Shown: positions 1-8,970 of the stretch, piece by piece
Layout of the letters: each line of letters opens with the position of its first letter
Numbering within the stretch: position 1 is the stretch's first letter
Source of the DNA: UBA4655 sp964585575
Lineage (GTDB): Bacteria > Planctomycetota > Planctomycetia > Pirellulales > UBA1268
Reading direction: 5' to 3'
Length of the DNA stretch: 25,302 bases
NCBI GenBank assembly: GCA_964585575.1
Contig: CAZPEM010000033.1
Coordinates: 1 to 25,302 of the forward strand
Notes under the pieces: model-generated
Told to the model about the DNA's origin: nothing
Seen by the model: only the letters and a program-made list of their open reading frames with translations
The model's database searches: none
Made by a program: the position numbers and the translations under genes

Positions 1-6
1 GATAAA

Positions 7-25
7 GCAACACCCCTTCTGTAAA
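7..25 (+). repeat. Left terminal inverted repeat of the IS
   Basis: Nineteen bases pair with 1358-1376 on the opposite strand, with 15 of 19 identical: an outer block of 6 and an inner block of 9 separated by 4 mismatched bases. A 12-bp palindrome, AAACCCGGGTTT (23-34), begins at the inner edge. It lies just beyond the transposase stop codon and could fold as a small hairpin in the transcript. Confidence 0.75.
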
Positions 26-45
26 CCCGGGTTTTCAGAGGTGGG

Positions 46-1227
46 TCATCTGGCTTCCATGGTCAGGTAGGCTCGTTCGGTTTCCCAATCGTCACTAATC
101 TCCGAGAGGACGGCAGAGGCGAGTCGCAGGAGCGACGCTTCGTTCGGGAAGAGCGTTGCGACCCGCGTCCGTCGTGTGATTTCCTTGTTGAGTCGCTCAA
201 GCCCGTTGGTCGTGCGGAGCCGCCGCCGGTGGGCGGCGGGGGCATGGAGGACGGTGAGGGCCTCTGGGACATTTTCCTCGAGCCAAGCGGCAAGCTGCGG
301 GGCGGCCTTCTGGTAGCGGGTGACGACATCACGGAGCCGCCGTTCGGCCTCGGCAGGCTCGTCGGCATTGAAGACGCGGCGGAGGTCGCTGGCGACCTCC
401 GCTCGCATCCCGAGCTTTGGCACATGAGCCATGGCGTTCTGCATGAGATGGAACTGGCAGCGTTGCCAGGGTACTCCGGCGAGGACAGCCTGCCGGGCAG
501 CCTTGAGCCCGGCGTGGTCATCGCTGACCACGAGCTTCACGCCGTGCAGACCACGGGCGACGAGGCTTTCGAGGAACTTCCGCCAGTGCGTCTCGGCCTC
601 GGAGAGCTGTACGCTACAGCCGAGGATGCTTCGCTTGCCGTCGGGACCGATTCCGATTGCCGTGAGCAAGGCGCAGGGCACGATCGCCCCGTTGTGGCGG
701 ACCTTCTCGTAGCGGGCATCGAGGATGAGGTAGGTGATCTCGCCGATCGGCCGATTCCGCCAAGCACTGAGCTGCTCATCGAGTTCGGCCGCCGCCCGGC
801 TCACCTGGGTGGAAGTGATCTCGAGGCCGCAGAGCTCCTGGACGACGGCCGTGACCTTCCGGGGGCTGACACCCTGGACATACATCTCAGCGACCGCCAG
901 GGTCATGGCCCGCTCGCTCCGCACGCCCCGCTCGAGTGACTGGGGGTAGAACGGTCGACCGTTCTCGTCTCGGTAGTCGCGGGTCTGCGGGATCCGCAAG
1001 GCGACCCGTCCGACGCGGGTCTTCAGAGTCTTCGGCTTGAATCCGTTGGCGTAGCCTTGACGGTCGGCAGTTCGCTGGTGAGACTCGGCTTTGAGGGTCT
1101 GCTCTCGCTCGATCTGCATTGCATGATTCATGAGCGTGGCGAGTGCAGAGGCCATGGCAGCCGGGCCGTGCTCGATGAGCAGGGCCGTGAGGTCGTTGAT
1201 CGCCGGACATTCATCTTGGTGGGTCAT
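46..1227 (-). CDS. IS256-family transposase
   Basis: A DDE transposase of 393 residues, the usual size for the IS256 (mutator-like) family, which cuts and pastes DNA through two metal ions held by three acidic residues. The likely triad is visible: Asp170 in LILDARYEKVR, Asp236 in VVSDDHAGLK, and Glu344 in RTTNGLERLNKEI. The family-typical CQFH motif lies at 257-260, between the second Asp and the Glu. The start was chosen at the ATG followed by THQDECPA because AAGGAA lies six bases upstream. The frame stays open a further 40 codons upstream, but that stretch runs through the leader hairpin and looks non-coding. The protein appears intact, with no internal stop, so the element may still be mobile. 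Family assignment is secure. The specific IS name is not known to me. Confidence 0.93.
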   Translation of the reverse strand: MTHQDECPAINDLTALLIEHGPAAMASALATLMNHAMQIEREQTLKAESHQRTADRQGYANGFKPKTLKTRVGRVALRIPQTRDYRDENGRPFYPQSLERGVRSERAMTLAVAEMYVQGVSPRKVTAVVQELCGLEITSTQVSRAAAELDEQLSAWRNRPIGEITYLILDARYEKVRHNGAIVPCALLTAIGIGPDGKRSILGCSVQLSEAETHWRKFLESLVARGLHGVKLVVSDDHAGLKAARQAVLAGVPWQRCQFHLMQNAMAHVPKLGMRAEVASDLRRVFNADEPAEAERRLRDVVTRYQKAAPQLAAWLEENVPEALTVLHAPAAHRRRLRTTNGLERLNKEITRRTRVATLFPNEASLLRLASAVLSEISDDWETERAYLTMEAR

Positions 1228-1296
1228 CGCAGGTTCCTTCTTGGTGGAGTAAGCACTTCCAAGAAAAACTCGATGGCCCACCTCTTCAACTCGGGC

Positions 1297-1356
1297 CGCC
1301 GGTGCGTGCCTTCCCTCGGCTCGCTTGCGCTCGCCTCGGTCAGGCACGCACCGGCG
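1297..1356 (-). promoter_or_regulatory. 15-bp perfect hairpin in the transposase leader
   Basis: CGCCGGTGCGTGCCT (1297-1311) is the exact reverse complement of 1342-1356, separated by a 30-base loop that carries a repeated GCTCGC motif. The hairpin lies between the right inverted repeat and the transposase start codon (1227), so it would form in any transcript entering from the flank. Stable leader hairpins are a known way for insertion sequences to block translation from read-through transcripts. Applying that here is inference. The hairpin lacks a U-tract, so it is not an obvious terminator. Confidence 0.6.
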
Positions 1357-1357
1357 A

Positions 1358-1376
1358 TTTACAGAAACAATGTTGC
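1358..1376 (-). repeat. Right terminal inverted repeat of the IS
   Basis: This is the partner of 7-25. It sits directly next to the outer arm of a long hairpin (1297-1356) in the transposase leader. The bases beyond it are AT-richer and belong to the interrupted reading frame. Confidence 0.75.
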
Positions 1377-1377
1377 A

Positions 1378-1728
1378 CTAACAGCCGACGGTTGGCCGGT
1401 AATAGCGGTGAAGTCGAATGGCAAGGAGATGCCGCGCGGAACTGGGCCATTCGGAAGTTACATGCTGCTGTTGAGGAAGAATGGTGCGGACTACTACACA
1501 CGAACTTTCCAGAAGGAGCAGGCTATTCGTGGCGTCCGGCTCGACTTGGCGGTCGGTGGCCTAGTAGACGAGAAAGATCATCTCACGGTCGCAGTCGAGA
1601 ACTTGATTCCCAAGACAAACAAGAAGACCATCCGCTTGTCCAATCGCTTGGTAGTGCCTCCTCCTCCAAAGACAGCAAAGAACCTTACCGTTCCAATTCC
1701 TGGCAGAGATGGCGAGGTCAATCCCTGA
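1378..1728 (+). pseudogene. 3' fragment of an unrecognised gene cut by the IS
   Basis: Directly after the IS right end an open frame runs for 116 codons to a TGA, with no plausible start codon belonging to it. Upstream, the frame simply continues into IS DNA. The encoded tail (from LTADGWPVIAVKSNG, through GSYMLLLRKNGADYYTR, to the end at GRDGEVNP) has ordinary amino-acid composition, which suggests genuine coding sequence. Its base composition is visibly less GC-rich than the rest of the window, with many A/T third positions, hinting at foreign or relaxed DNA. I do not recognise the family. It contains a proline cluster (VVPPPPKT) near the C-terminus. The N-terminal part is not in this window. 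Confidence 0.55.
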
Positions 1729-2250
1729 TCGCTGGCTCACGACAAGTTGTTTGAGTCGAAAGGATCGAGTGTGTCACGCGGCGCTCAGGAATGCCGAGCC
1801 TTCTAAGGATGTGAGTTCGCGAAGCCGAACCTCAAATCCCCTGCTCAAGAAGCCCGGTGGCGTCGCAAGTGGGCCGCATCCCCAGGGTAACGGTGGGAAG
1901 CGAAGTCGCAGCGAGGGAGTGACCTGCCCCCCAGTGCGATACCAGTTTTTAAGTTAGGGATTCACGCCCGGGGCGACAAGCGATCGCCATAAAACCCTTT
2001 CGCAAGGGGGGGAGGAAAAACCATTGCGAACGACGATGATTGCCGGCATGGCACGTCGCCAGTGCTGCCGGTCACGCACGCGGAGACGCGGCGGCCGGGC
2101 TATGCTACCGGGGCGGGATTCAGCCTGCCGCGGAGCGGCTTACTTGAACCACGCAATGCAGCGGACTCGCAGTAGAATCGGGCGGTGTGGTTCGTCGATT
2201 GTCGCGGGTTGCTGATTGACGACGTGAGACCTACCCGAGGGAATAAGCCC
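1729..2250. other. Gene-free stretch between the IS-cut fragment and the membrane protein gene
   Basis: No reading frame here looks coding on either strand. Composition is mixed, with AT-richer patches around 1940-2030. A small hairpin, CCCTT (1995-1999) with AAGGG (2004-2008), read on the minus strand has a GCGA loop and is followed by TTTTA. It could be a weak leftward terminator. The stretch around 1919-1950 (TGACCTGCCCCCC followed by a T-rich run) resembles the outer end of some IS3-type elements from memory. No transposase accompanies it, so this is only a possible relic. Confidence 0.4.
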
Positions 2251-2592
2251 ATGCAAAAAGACCGGACGTCGCTGATTCTTGGCCTCCTGCTCGTGGCAGT
2301 GGGCGGCGGCTGGCTCCTTGGCAGTCTCGGCTTCATTCCGAGTGTCGATTGGGCATGGTCCCTGGGGCTCGCCGTGGTTGGGGTTCTCGCGATCGTGCTG
2401 TCGGGCTTCGACAAGGTTTCGTTCGTCATTGCAGGGTTCTTCGGCCTTGCGAGCTTCCTGTCAGTGTTGCGTCAGGCGGGCGTGATGAAAGTAGAAGTCG
2501 AGGTTCCCGTGCTCGTGATTGCCGCGGGGGTTCTCTTGATCGCTGCAAGAAGCGAGGCGATTCCCCTGCCACGGTGGATCCACAAGGGCTGA
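2251..2592 (+). CDS. Small four-helix membrane protein (LiaI/LiaF-like)
   Basis: A 113-residue protein made almost entirely of hydrophobic segments. These run roughly at residues 8-30 (SLILGLLLVAVGGGWLLGSLG), 33-50, 54-75 and 84-103, followed by a short basic tail ending in WIHKG. The opening glycine-rich helix pair followed by GFIP resembles the membrane domain of LiaI/LiaF/DUF5668-type proteins, which in Firmicutes sit beside cell-envelope stress sensors. No sensor kinase is adjacent, so the function is unknown. The start was set at the ATG preceding QKDRTS because GAGGGA lies about ten bases upstream. The frame is open somewhat further upstream. It is a single-gene unit facing the convergent ligase gene. 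Family resemblance is from topology rather than a catalytic motif. Confidence 0.7.
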   Translation: MQKDRTSLILGLLLVAVGGGWLLGSLGFIPSVDWAWSLGLAVVGVLAIVLSGFDKVSFVIAGFFGLASFLSVLRQAGVMKVEVEVPVLVIAAGVLLIAARSEAIPLPRWIHKG

Positions 2593-2678
2593 GCAGTCGC
2601 CGCTTCAGACGGCTGGACTTGCGTTGTCGTGGGGCCGAAGCCGCGAGACGCCGTTCGACGCACCGGTTCTCGTCAAGG

Positions 2679-3803
2679 TCAGTAAACGCCGACCGTTGTG
2701 GTTGCCGCGAGAGCCCGGAAAGGTCGCACACCGCTGATGCCATCCCAGGGGTACTTCGCGTAAGGCCGCTCGCGTTCTCCTTCGTCACGTTCGAGGAAGC
2801 CGGGGATGAACGTCTCCTTCGTGAGCGTCGTGAGGCGGACGCGGCCGGTTCCCCCGTATGGCACCAGTTCGTCGGGCCGGTCGAAGTCGACCACCTCGAT
2901 CACCGCGCGGGGCTGCGGGGCGTAGTAGGCGATGGTGTAGCCGTCGGCGGGAACCACGGGCCGGCTCGCGGCCAGACCCATGAGAGTGTTGCCGTAGGTG
3001 GGCGTCATGTACGCCCCGTCAAGAAGTTCCTCGACGGCGAAGCGGGTCCACTGCGGCGTGAATTCTGTGCCGCCCGAAAAGATCCCGGTGATTCCGGCCT
3101 TGCGGATCGTCGTGCCCTTCTTTTCGAGGGCGAGCGCGAGCGCCTCGAGCAGCTTCGGCGTCGTGAACATGCAGCGGATGTCGTGGCCTGCCGAGAGGAT
3201 CGTGATCGCCTGGTCGATGCAGTGCTGCTTGTAGGCCTCGAGGTGCTCCATCCAGCCCTTCTGGATCAGCTTGATCACCCAGCGAGGATCAAGGTCGACG
3301 CAGAAGCAGATGCCGCCGCGATACTGGGCGAGATGCTCGATCGAGAGTCGCAGCCGCCTCGGGCCGGAAGGGCCGAGCATGAGCCAGTTCGCTCCCCTGG
3401 GAAAAAACTCCTCCGGCAGCGTGTCGCTGAACATCTCGTAGTCGGTGCGGAAGTCGCGGGAGTTGACCCGTGACTTCGGAATGCCGGTCGTGCCTCCGGT
3501 TTCGAACACGTAGATGGGCTCCCCGGTCAGCCCCTTCGGGACCCAGCGGCGGACCGGACCTCCCCGCAGCCACTCGTCTTCGAACGGAGGGAACTTCTTG
3601 AGGTCGTCGAAGTTCCGCACCTCCTTCAGCGGGTCGAAAGGCAGACTCTTCGCGTACTCCAGCCAGAAAGGGCATCCGGTCGACTCGTGGAAGTGCCAGG
3701 CCATCATCTCGACGGTGTGGGCATCGAGCTGCGCCCTGGACTTGGTGATGGAAGACTCGTCGGCGACGGCGAAGGCCGGAGCGGTGGCGGAGGCGGTGGT
3801 CAT
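2679..3803 (-). CDS. Phenylacetate-CoA-ligase-like adenylate-forming enzyme
   Basis: A 374-residue member of the ANL (acyl/aryl adenylating) superfamily, close in style to PaaK-type ligases, which activate a carboxylate with ATP before transfer to CoA or another acceptor. The phosphate-binding loop is clear in YVFETGGTTGIPKSR (about residues 115-129). A later GGTEFTPQW and an aromatic TPTYGNT resemble the adenine-binding and YGxTE-like motifs. The enzyme is shorter than PaaK (about 430 residues) and ends soon after RPYAKYPWDG, so most of the mobile C-terminal domain with the usual catalytic lysine appears to be missing. The substrate is unknown. The start ATG precedes TTASATAPAF. Its ribosome-binding site is weak (AAGGG about ten bases upstream). 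It lies 64 bp behind the coiled-coil gene and is probably co-transcribed with it. Confidence 0.8.
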   Translation of the reverse strand: MTTASATAPAFAVADESSITKSRAQLDAHTVEMMAWHFHESTGCPFWLEYAKSLPFDPLKEVRNFDDLKKFPPFEDEWLRGGPVRRWVPKGLTGEPIYVFETGGTTGIPKSRVNSRDFRTDYEMFSDTLPEEFFPRGANWLMLGPSGPRRLRLSIEHLAQYRGGICFCVDLDPRWVIKLIQKGWMEHLEAYKQHCIDQAITILSAGHDIRCMFTTPKLLEALALALEKKGTTIRKAGITGIFSGGTEFTPQWTRFAVEELLDGAYMTPTYGNTLMGLAASRPVVPADGYTIAYYAPQPRAVIEVVDFDRPDELVPYGGTGRVRLTTLTKETFIPGFLERDEGERERPYAKYPWDGISGVRPFRALAATTTVGVY

Positions 3804-3867
3804 GTGGGTCGGGCCCTTGAAGGACTGGGGCGGAAAAACACGGGTGGGAACAGGTCGACGCGACAGC

Positions 3868-4326
3868 TTACGACGACTGCTCTGGCTGGACAGGGGCTCC
3901 CAGCTGGGCGAACAGCTGCATGATGCCGTTGAAGTGGGCGAGCCGAGGACCGTAGCGGTCGATGAACTCGCCGAGGGCATAGTCGCTGTCAAGCAGGTCT
4001 TCACCGCTCGTGGCGGCCTCGCTCGCGATCGACGACAGAAACTCCGTATGAACCTTCGTGAGCGCCTCGGCCGCATGGCGACACGATTCCGCGAGTTTCG
4101 GATTCGCCTCCCGCCAGGCTTTCAGCTCCGCGGCACGCTGCCGCTGCTGCTGCGAGACGAGGGCTACGAGCTGGCCGAGAAGCTCGTTCGACTTTTGCTG
4201 CACGACGATGAGTTCTCGCAGGAGCATCGTCTGCTCGGCGCTCCCTCCGGTCGAGCCCTGCGCGCTCGAGAGCGTCGAATTGGAGAAAACGTCGAGTTGC
4301 GTGCAGGCTGGGGAAATGTCGTTCAC
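3868..4326 (-). CDS. Uncharacterised coiled-coil-like protein
   Basis: A 152-residue soluble protein with no recognised domain. It begins with a low-complexity Ser/Thr stretch. A long helix rich in Gln, Leu and Arg follows (about residues 38-75, LLRELIVVQQKSNELLGQL onward, with QQQRQR), likely a coiled coil. A second helical part contains FIDRYGPRLAHFNGI. I prefer the GTG at 4326 as the start because AGGAGG sits eight bases upstream. An ATG ten codons earlier (4356) has an AGGAGG only one base away, which is too close. It is followed after 64 bp by the adenylate-forming enzyme and diverges from the unknown gene at 4500. It might serve the ligase as a partner or acceptor, but that is a guess from position only. 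Confidence 0.72.
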   Translation of the reverse strand: MNDISPACTQLDVFSNSTLSSAQGSTGGSAEQTMLLRELIVVQQKSNELLGQLVALVSQQQRQRAAELKAWREANPKLAESCRHAAEALTKVHTEFLSSIASEAATSGEDLLDSDYALGEFIDRYGPRLAHFNGIMQLFAQLGAPVQPEQSS

Positions 4327-4461
4327 TTGGATGGCCTCCTGAATCCCCTTAATCATACCTCCTGTCGGCCCGCAGGGTTTGCGCCGGCCCCCGGGATCGA
4401 TTCGGTACGCCTGCCGGCGGGGGTGTCGCTCAAGTCGGCCCGCCCGTGGCCCGATCCTCTT

Positions 4462-4473
4462 CAGACGCGTCTG
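4462..4473. promoter_or_regulatory. 12-bp perfect palindrome between divergent genes
   Basis: CAGACGCGTCTG lies in the 173-bp space between the leftward coiled-coil gene and the rightward pair beginning at 4500, about 27 bp before the latter's start. A short perfect palindrome in a divergent intergenic region is a reasonable candidate for a dimeric repressor or activator site. No regulator gene is adjacent, and the site could be chance in GC-rich DNA. Confidence 0.3.
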
Positions 4474-4499
4474 GATCAGCTTCCAGGGGGAATGAATCG

Positions 4500-4964
4500 A
4501 TGGAGCCGGCGTTGTCGCAGAAGCCCGTTGGCTTTTTGACCACCGTCGAATCGCCAACGCACGGGCTTTTTGGCGGCTACCTGCTGGTCGATTCCATCGG
4601 TCGCCCGCTCGAGTTCTCCTGCACCGCCCCCGTCCGGCTCTCCCGGGCCCAGCAGGTCCTCTACGGGCCCACGCTCCATGGCTATCTTCACGCCGACCGG
4701 ATCGGCGGCACGCTTCTGGCGGAGGCGACGATCGAGCCGCGGATCGTTCTCGTGGACCAGGAGGAGCTGGCGCAACTGCACGCCCACACAGCCCTCCCGG
4801 TCGCACTCGTGCGGAGCGGAGAGCCGGTCGAGCCGCAGACGGATGATCCGGTGCGGCGGCGGCAACTGTCCGAGCGGCTCGATGTGCTCCTGCCGAACAT
4901 CGATCTCGCGGAGCCATTCGAGCGAATCAGGGCGGCGATCGACGAGGCACAGCGTCACGGTTGA
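4500..4964 (+). CDS. Uncharacterised protein paired with SNF2 helicase
   Basis: A 154-residue protein without a domain I can name. Notable segments are HGLFGGYLLVDSIGRPLEF and TAPVRLSRAQQVLYGPTLHG near the N-terminus, a middle EPRIVLVDQEEL strand, and a basic/acidic C-terminal helix. It has no signal peptide or membrane segment, so it is probably cytoplasmic. The start is the ATG before EPALSQ, with AGGGGGA about nine bases upstream. It ends 28 bp before the helicase start with no terminator between, so the two are very likely one transcript. This suggests a function tied to the helicase or to DNA, but nothing in the sequence proves it. Confidence 0.75.
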   Translation: MEPALSQKPVGFLTTVESPTHGLFGGYLLVDSIGRPLEFSCTAPVRLSRAQQVLYGPTLHGYLHADRIGGTLLAEATIEPRIVLVDQEELAQLHAHTALPVALVRSGEPVEPQTDDPVRRRQLSERLDVLLPNIDLAEPFERIRAAIDEAQRHG

Positions 4965-4992
4965 CTTCGAGCTTTCGTTCGGGGAGTGGCGA

Positions 4993-6686
4993 ATGAACGA
5001 GATCTCCAGGATTCCGCTCGACATTTCGCGGCCTCCGGCGATACGGCTGACGACGGAATTGCATCCGCCGCGGGCCTTTTGCGTTCCGTTGGTCGTGCCG
5101 CGGCCCGCGGTCAGGCGATTCGGCTTCTCGCGTGAGGAGCCGGTCGACCATCGCGGTCCTGCACGTTCGGTCGAACGGGCGTCACGACCGCGGCTGCGGG
5201 TCGTCGGCTGCGAGGATGAGAGCCACGCGTCGAGAGCCGGGCGAACACGATTGGCGGTCCCGAGAGACGTCGTGAAGCTCTCGGAACGATTCTTCTACCT
5301 GCTGCAGCCCGACCTCGAGACGCTCATCGAAGTCGGCGACCTGTCGTTTGCGAAATCTCCCTTTCCGTATCAGCTGTCAGGCATGGCGTTTCTGGTGCCG
5401 CGGCATGCGGCCGTGCTCGCCGACGAGATGGGATTGGGCAAATCGATGCAGGCGATCATGTCGATACGGCTGCTCTTGCGTCTCGGGGAAGTGAGGCGGG
5501 TGCTCGTGGTCTGCCCGAAGGGCCTCGTTTCCAACTGGCGTCGGGAGCTCGCGCACTGGGCGCCCGAGCTGGTCGCGGCCGTCGTGGAGGGGCAGCCGGG
5601 GAGAAGGCGTTGGCAGTGGTCGCTCCCCGACGTGCCGGTGACGATCGCCAACTACGAGTCGGTGGTCCGCGACGGCGAGTGGCTCGAACGGTCCGGACTC
5701 TCGTTCGATCTCGTCGTGCTCGACGAGGCGCAGCGGATCAAGAACCGGGACAGCCTCACGAGCAGGGCCGTTCGGGCGATCCGCCGCGAGCGGAGCTGGG
5801 CCCTCACCGGCACGCCCGTCGAGAACGGTGCTTCGGACCTCGTGAGCATCTTCGAGTTCGTCTCCCCGGGAATCGTCGACGACCGCATGTCGCCGAGACA
5901 GCTCGGAGCCGCGGTGTCCGACCATGTGCTCCGCCGCACGAAGGCCAACGTCCTCGAGGATCTGCCGCCCCGCATGAATCGCGACGAATCGATCGAGCTC
6001 ACCGCCGAGCAATGGGAAAGCTACCGGCTGGCGGAGGAGGAGGGGGTGCTGCGACTCTCGTCATTGGGCGAGGCCGCGACGATCCAGCACGTCTTCGAAC
6101 TCGTGCTTCGTCTGAAGCAGATCTGCAACTTCGACACGGCCACGGGTGAGAGTGCGAAGCTCGAACGGCTCCAGGCCGAGCTCGAGGAAGTGCAGGCGAG
6201 CGGGCAAAAGGCGATCATTTTCAGCCAGTGGGTCGAATCGATCGACCGCCTCACCGAGGGGCTCTCGCGGTTCGGCGCGATTGCCTACCACGGCGGGCTC
6301 TCGACGACCGCCCGCGACCGCGCGATCGCGAGGTTTCGTGACTCAGGAAAACATTCCGTCCTGCTGCTCTCCTACGGAGCGGGGGCCGTGGGCCTGAACC
6401 TTCAATTTGCCCGCTACGTCTTCCTCTTCGACCGCTGGTGGAACCCCGCCGTCGAGGACCAGGCGATCAACCGCGCCCACAGGATCGGGGCGAAGGGGGC
6501 GGTGACGGTCACACGATTCCTCTGCGCCGACACGATCGAGGAGCGCATCGACGCGATTCTCGAATCGAAGCGGGCGGTCTCCGATGCGATCCTCGCGAGA
6601 GCGGAGTCGATGCCCACCCGCGGCTTTACGGAGGCGGAACTCTTCGGCCTCTTCGGGCTCCCGGCGCCTCGTCGTCGGCTCGCCGC
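4993..6686 (+). CDS. SNF2-family DEAD/DEAH-like helicase, C-terminus lost in gap
   Basis: A Swi2/Snf2 ATPase that would translocate on double-stranded DNA using ATP. At least 564 residues are visible. Residues 1-120 are an arginine/proline-rich, non-conserved-looking N-terminus. The two RecA-like lobes follow: motif I DEMGLGKS (144-151), motif Ia VVCPKGLVSNW (172-182), motif II DEAQ (244-247), motif III LTGTPVEN (271-278). In lobe 2 come IIFSQW (motif IV region), GAGAVGLNLQ (motif V) and DQAINRAHRIGA (motif VI). All core motifs are intact. The start ATG follows the upstream gene by 28 bp. The frame runs into the 100-N gap just after FGLFGLPAPRRRLA, so only a short tail is probably missing. 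No methylase, nuclease or zinc-finger domain is fused, so a chromatin-like, repair or defence role cannot be decided. Confidence 0.92.
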
Positions 6687-6786
6687 NNNNNNNNNNNNNN
6701 NNNNNNNNNNNNNNNNNNNNNNNNNNNNNNNNNNNNNNNNNNNNNNNNNNNNNNNNNNNNNNNNNNNNNNNNNNNNNNNNNNNNNN
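6687..6786. other. Assembly gap 1 (100 N)
   Basis: Exactly 100 unknown bases, the conventional size for a scaffold gap of unknown length. It separates the 3' end of the rightward SNF2 gene from the 3' end of the leftward DUF202 gene. Both gene ends are therefore missing and the genes converge inside it. No repeat is evident in either flank. Confidence 0.97.
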
Positions 6787-6935
6787 CCGAGCCGCTCGAT
6801 GCCGAAGCCGAGGCTGATCATCGCGAGGCTCGTGCGGATCCACGCCAGGAGCGTGCGGTCGGCGGCCTCGCGGTTGCGCTCGCGGGCGAGTTCGTCGGAC
6901 AGCGTCAGTGGGCGGTCGTCCTGCGTTCGATCCAT
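6787..6935 (-). CDS. DUF202-type (YidH-like) membrane protein, partial
   Basis: About 49 N-terminal residues are visible before the gap. An acidic/polar start (MDRTQDDRPLTLSDELARER) leads into RTLLAWIRTSLAMISLGFGIERL, the signature first helix of DUF202/YidH small inner-membrane proteins, which are usually about 110-130 residues with three helices. The remainder lies in gap 1. The start is the ATG at 6935. An in-frame ATG six codons earlier is possible, and neither has a convincing ribosome-binding site. It diverges from pckA. Function is unknown in the family. Confidence 0.78.
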
Positions 6936-7006
6936 CCGGGGAGGATACCCCATCCCGTGACAGCCGAGGAAGCTTTCGTACGATGGATGGCCCGAGAGGA
7001 GTCACC

Positions 7007-8591
<1,585 letters not shown>

Positions 8592-8611
<20 letters not shown>

Positions 8612-8939
8612 GCACGAACTCATTCCCTTCGGGATCGACGCACATCGCGAGGTGGGGCGGCTCGCCGTTCTCGGGCTCCGGCTCCCGGGAGAGCGTTCCC
8701 CCTGCGGCCACCACCTCCCGGCCACCGGCAACGACATCGGGCACCTGGAAGCTCAGGCCCGTCCAGGTCCGTTTTCCCTCGCCGCCGGAGTGGATGCCGA
8801 TCACGGCGTTGCCAATTTCGACCTCGGCGATTACCGGATTCTGCTTGATGAGGCGGCCCCCGAAGAGGTCGCGCCAGAACCGGATCGCCCGGTCCATGTC
8901 GGCGGCCCAGATGACGTATTTCACTCGCTCGACTTGCAT
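8592..8939 (-). CDS. VOC (glyoxalase/bleomycin-resistance fold) protein
   Basis: A 115-residue, single-domain vicinal-oxygen-chelate protein. It carries the two beta-alpha-beta-beta-beta modules: MQVERVKYVIWAADMDRAIRFWRDLFGG at the start, and LSFQVPDVVAGGREVVAAGG with CVDPEGNEFVLTRR at the end. Proteins of this type are metal-dependent lyases, dioxygenases or binding proteins, and the sequence alone does not show the substrate. The closing DPEGNEF motif carries the usual C-terminal metal-ligand Glu position. The start ATG has GAGGA six bases upstream. It follows the membrane-protein gene by 31 bp on the same strand and ends inside the 3' end of pckA. Confidence 0.85.
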
Positions 8940-8970
8940 GGGAATCCTCGCTTCGGGTGAATGAGGCCGT

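Larger units (their letters stand above)
7..1376 (-). mobile_element. IS256-family insertion sequence
   Basis: A complete-looking insertion sequence holding one leftward transposase gene. The outer ends form imperfect inverted repeats. Reading inwards, the left end is GCAACA, four variable bases, then TTCTGTAAA (7-25). The right end gives the same GCAACA and TTCTGTAAA blocks on the other strand (1358-1376). IS256 elements normally duplicate 8-9 bp of target, but only six bases lie outside the left end here (GATAAA) and they do not match the right flank (ACTAAC). The target duplication therefore cannot be tested, and the window edge may be an assembly junction. The element abuts a truncated reading frame at 1378-1728, so it probably landed inside a gene. 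Confidence 0.85.

Noticed and set aside
1919..1950. End of an IS3-type element
   Set aside because: The TGACCTGCCCCCC string and following T-rich run resemble IS3-type ends from memory only. There is no matching partner end or transposase in the window.
1995..2008. Intrinsic terminator
   Set aside because: A five-bp stem with four T residues is weak and no leftward gene ends immediately before it. It is kept only as a remark.
2024..2215. Small open frame upstream of the membrane protein gene
   Set aside because: Composition is Arg/Cys-rich and unlike the neighbouring genes. No ribosome-binding site and no recognisable sequence.
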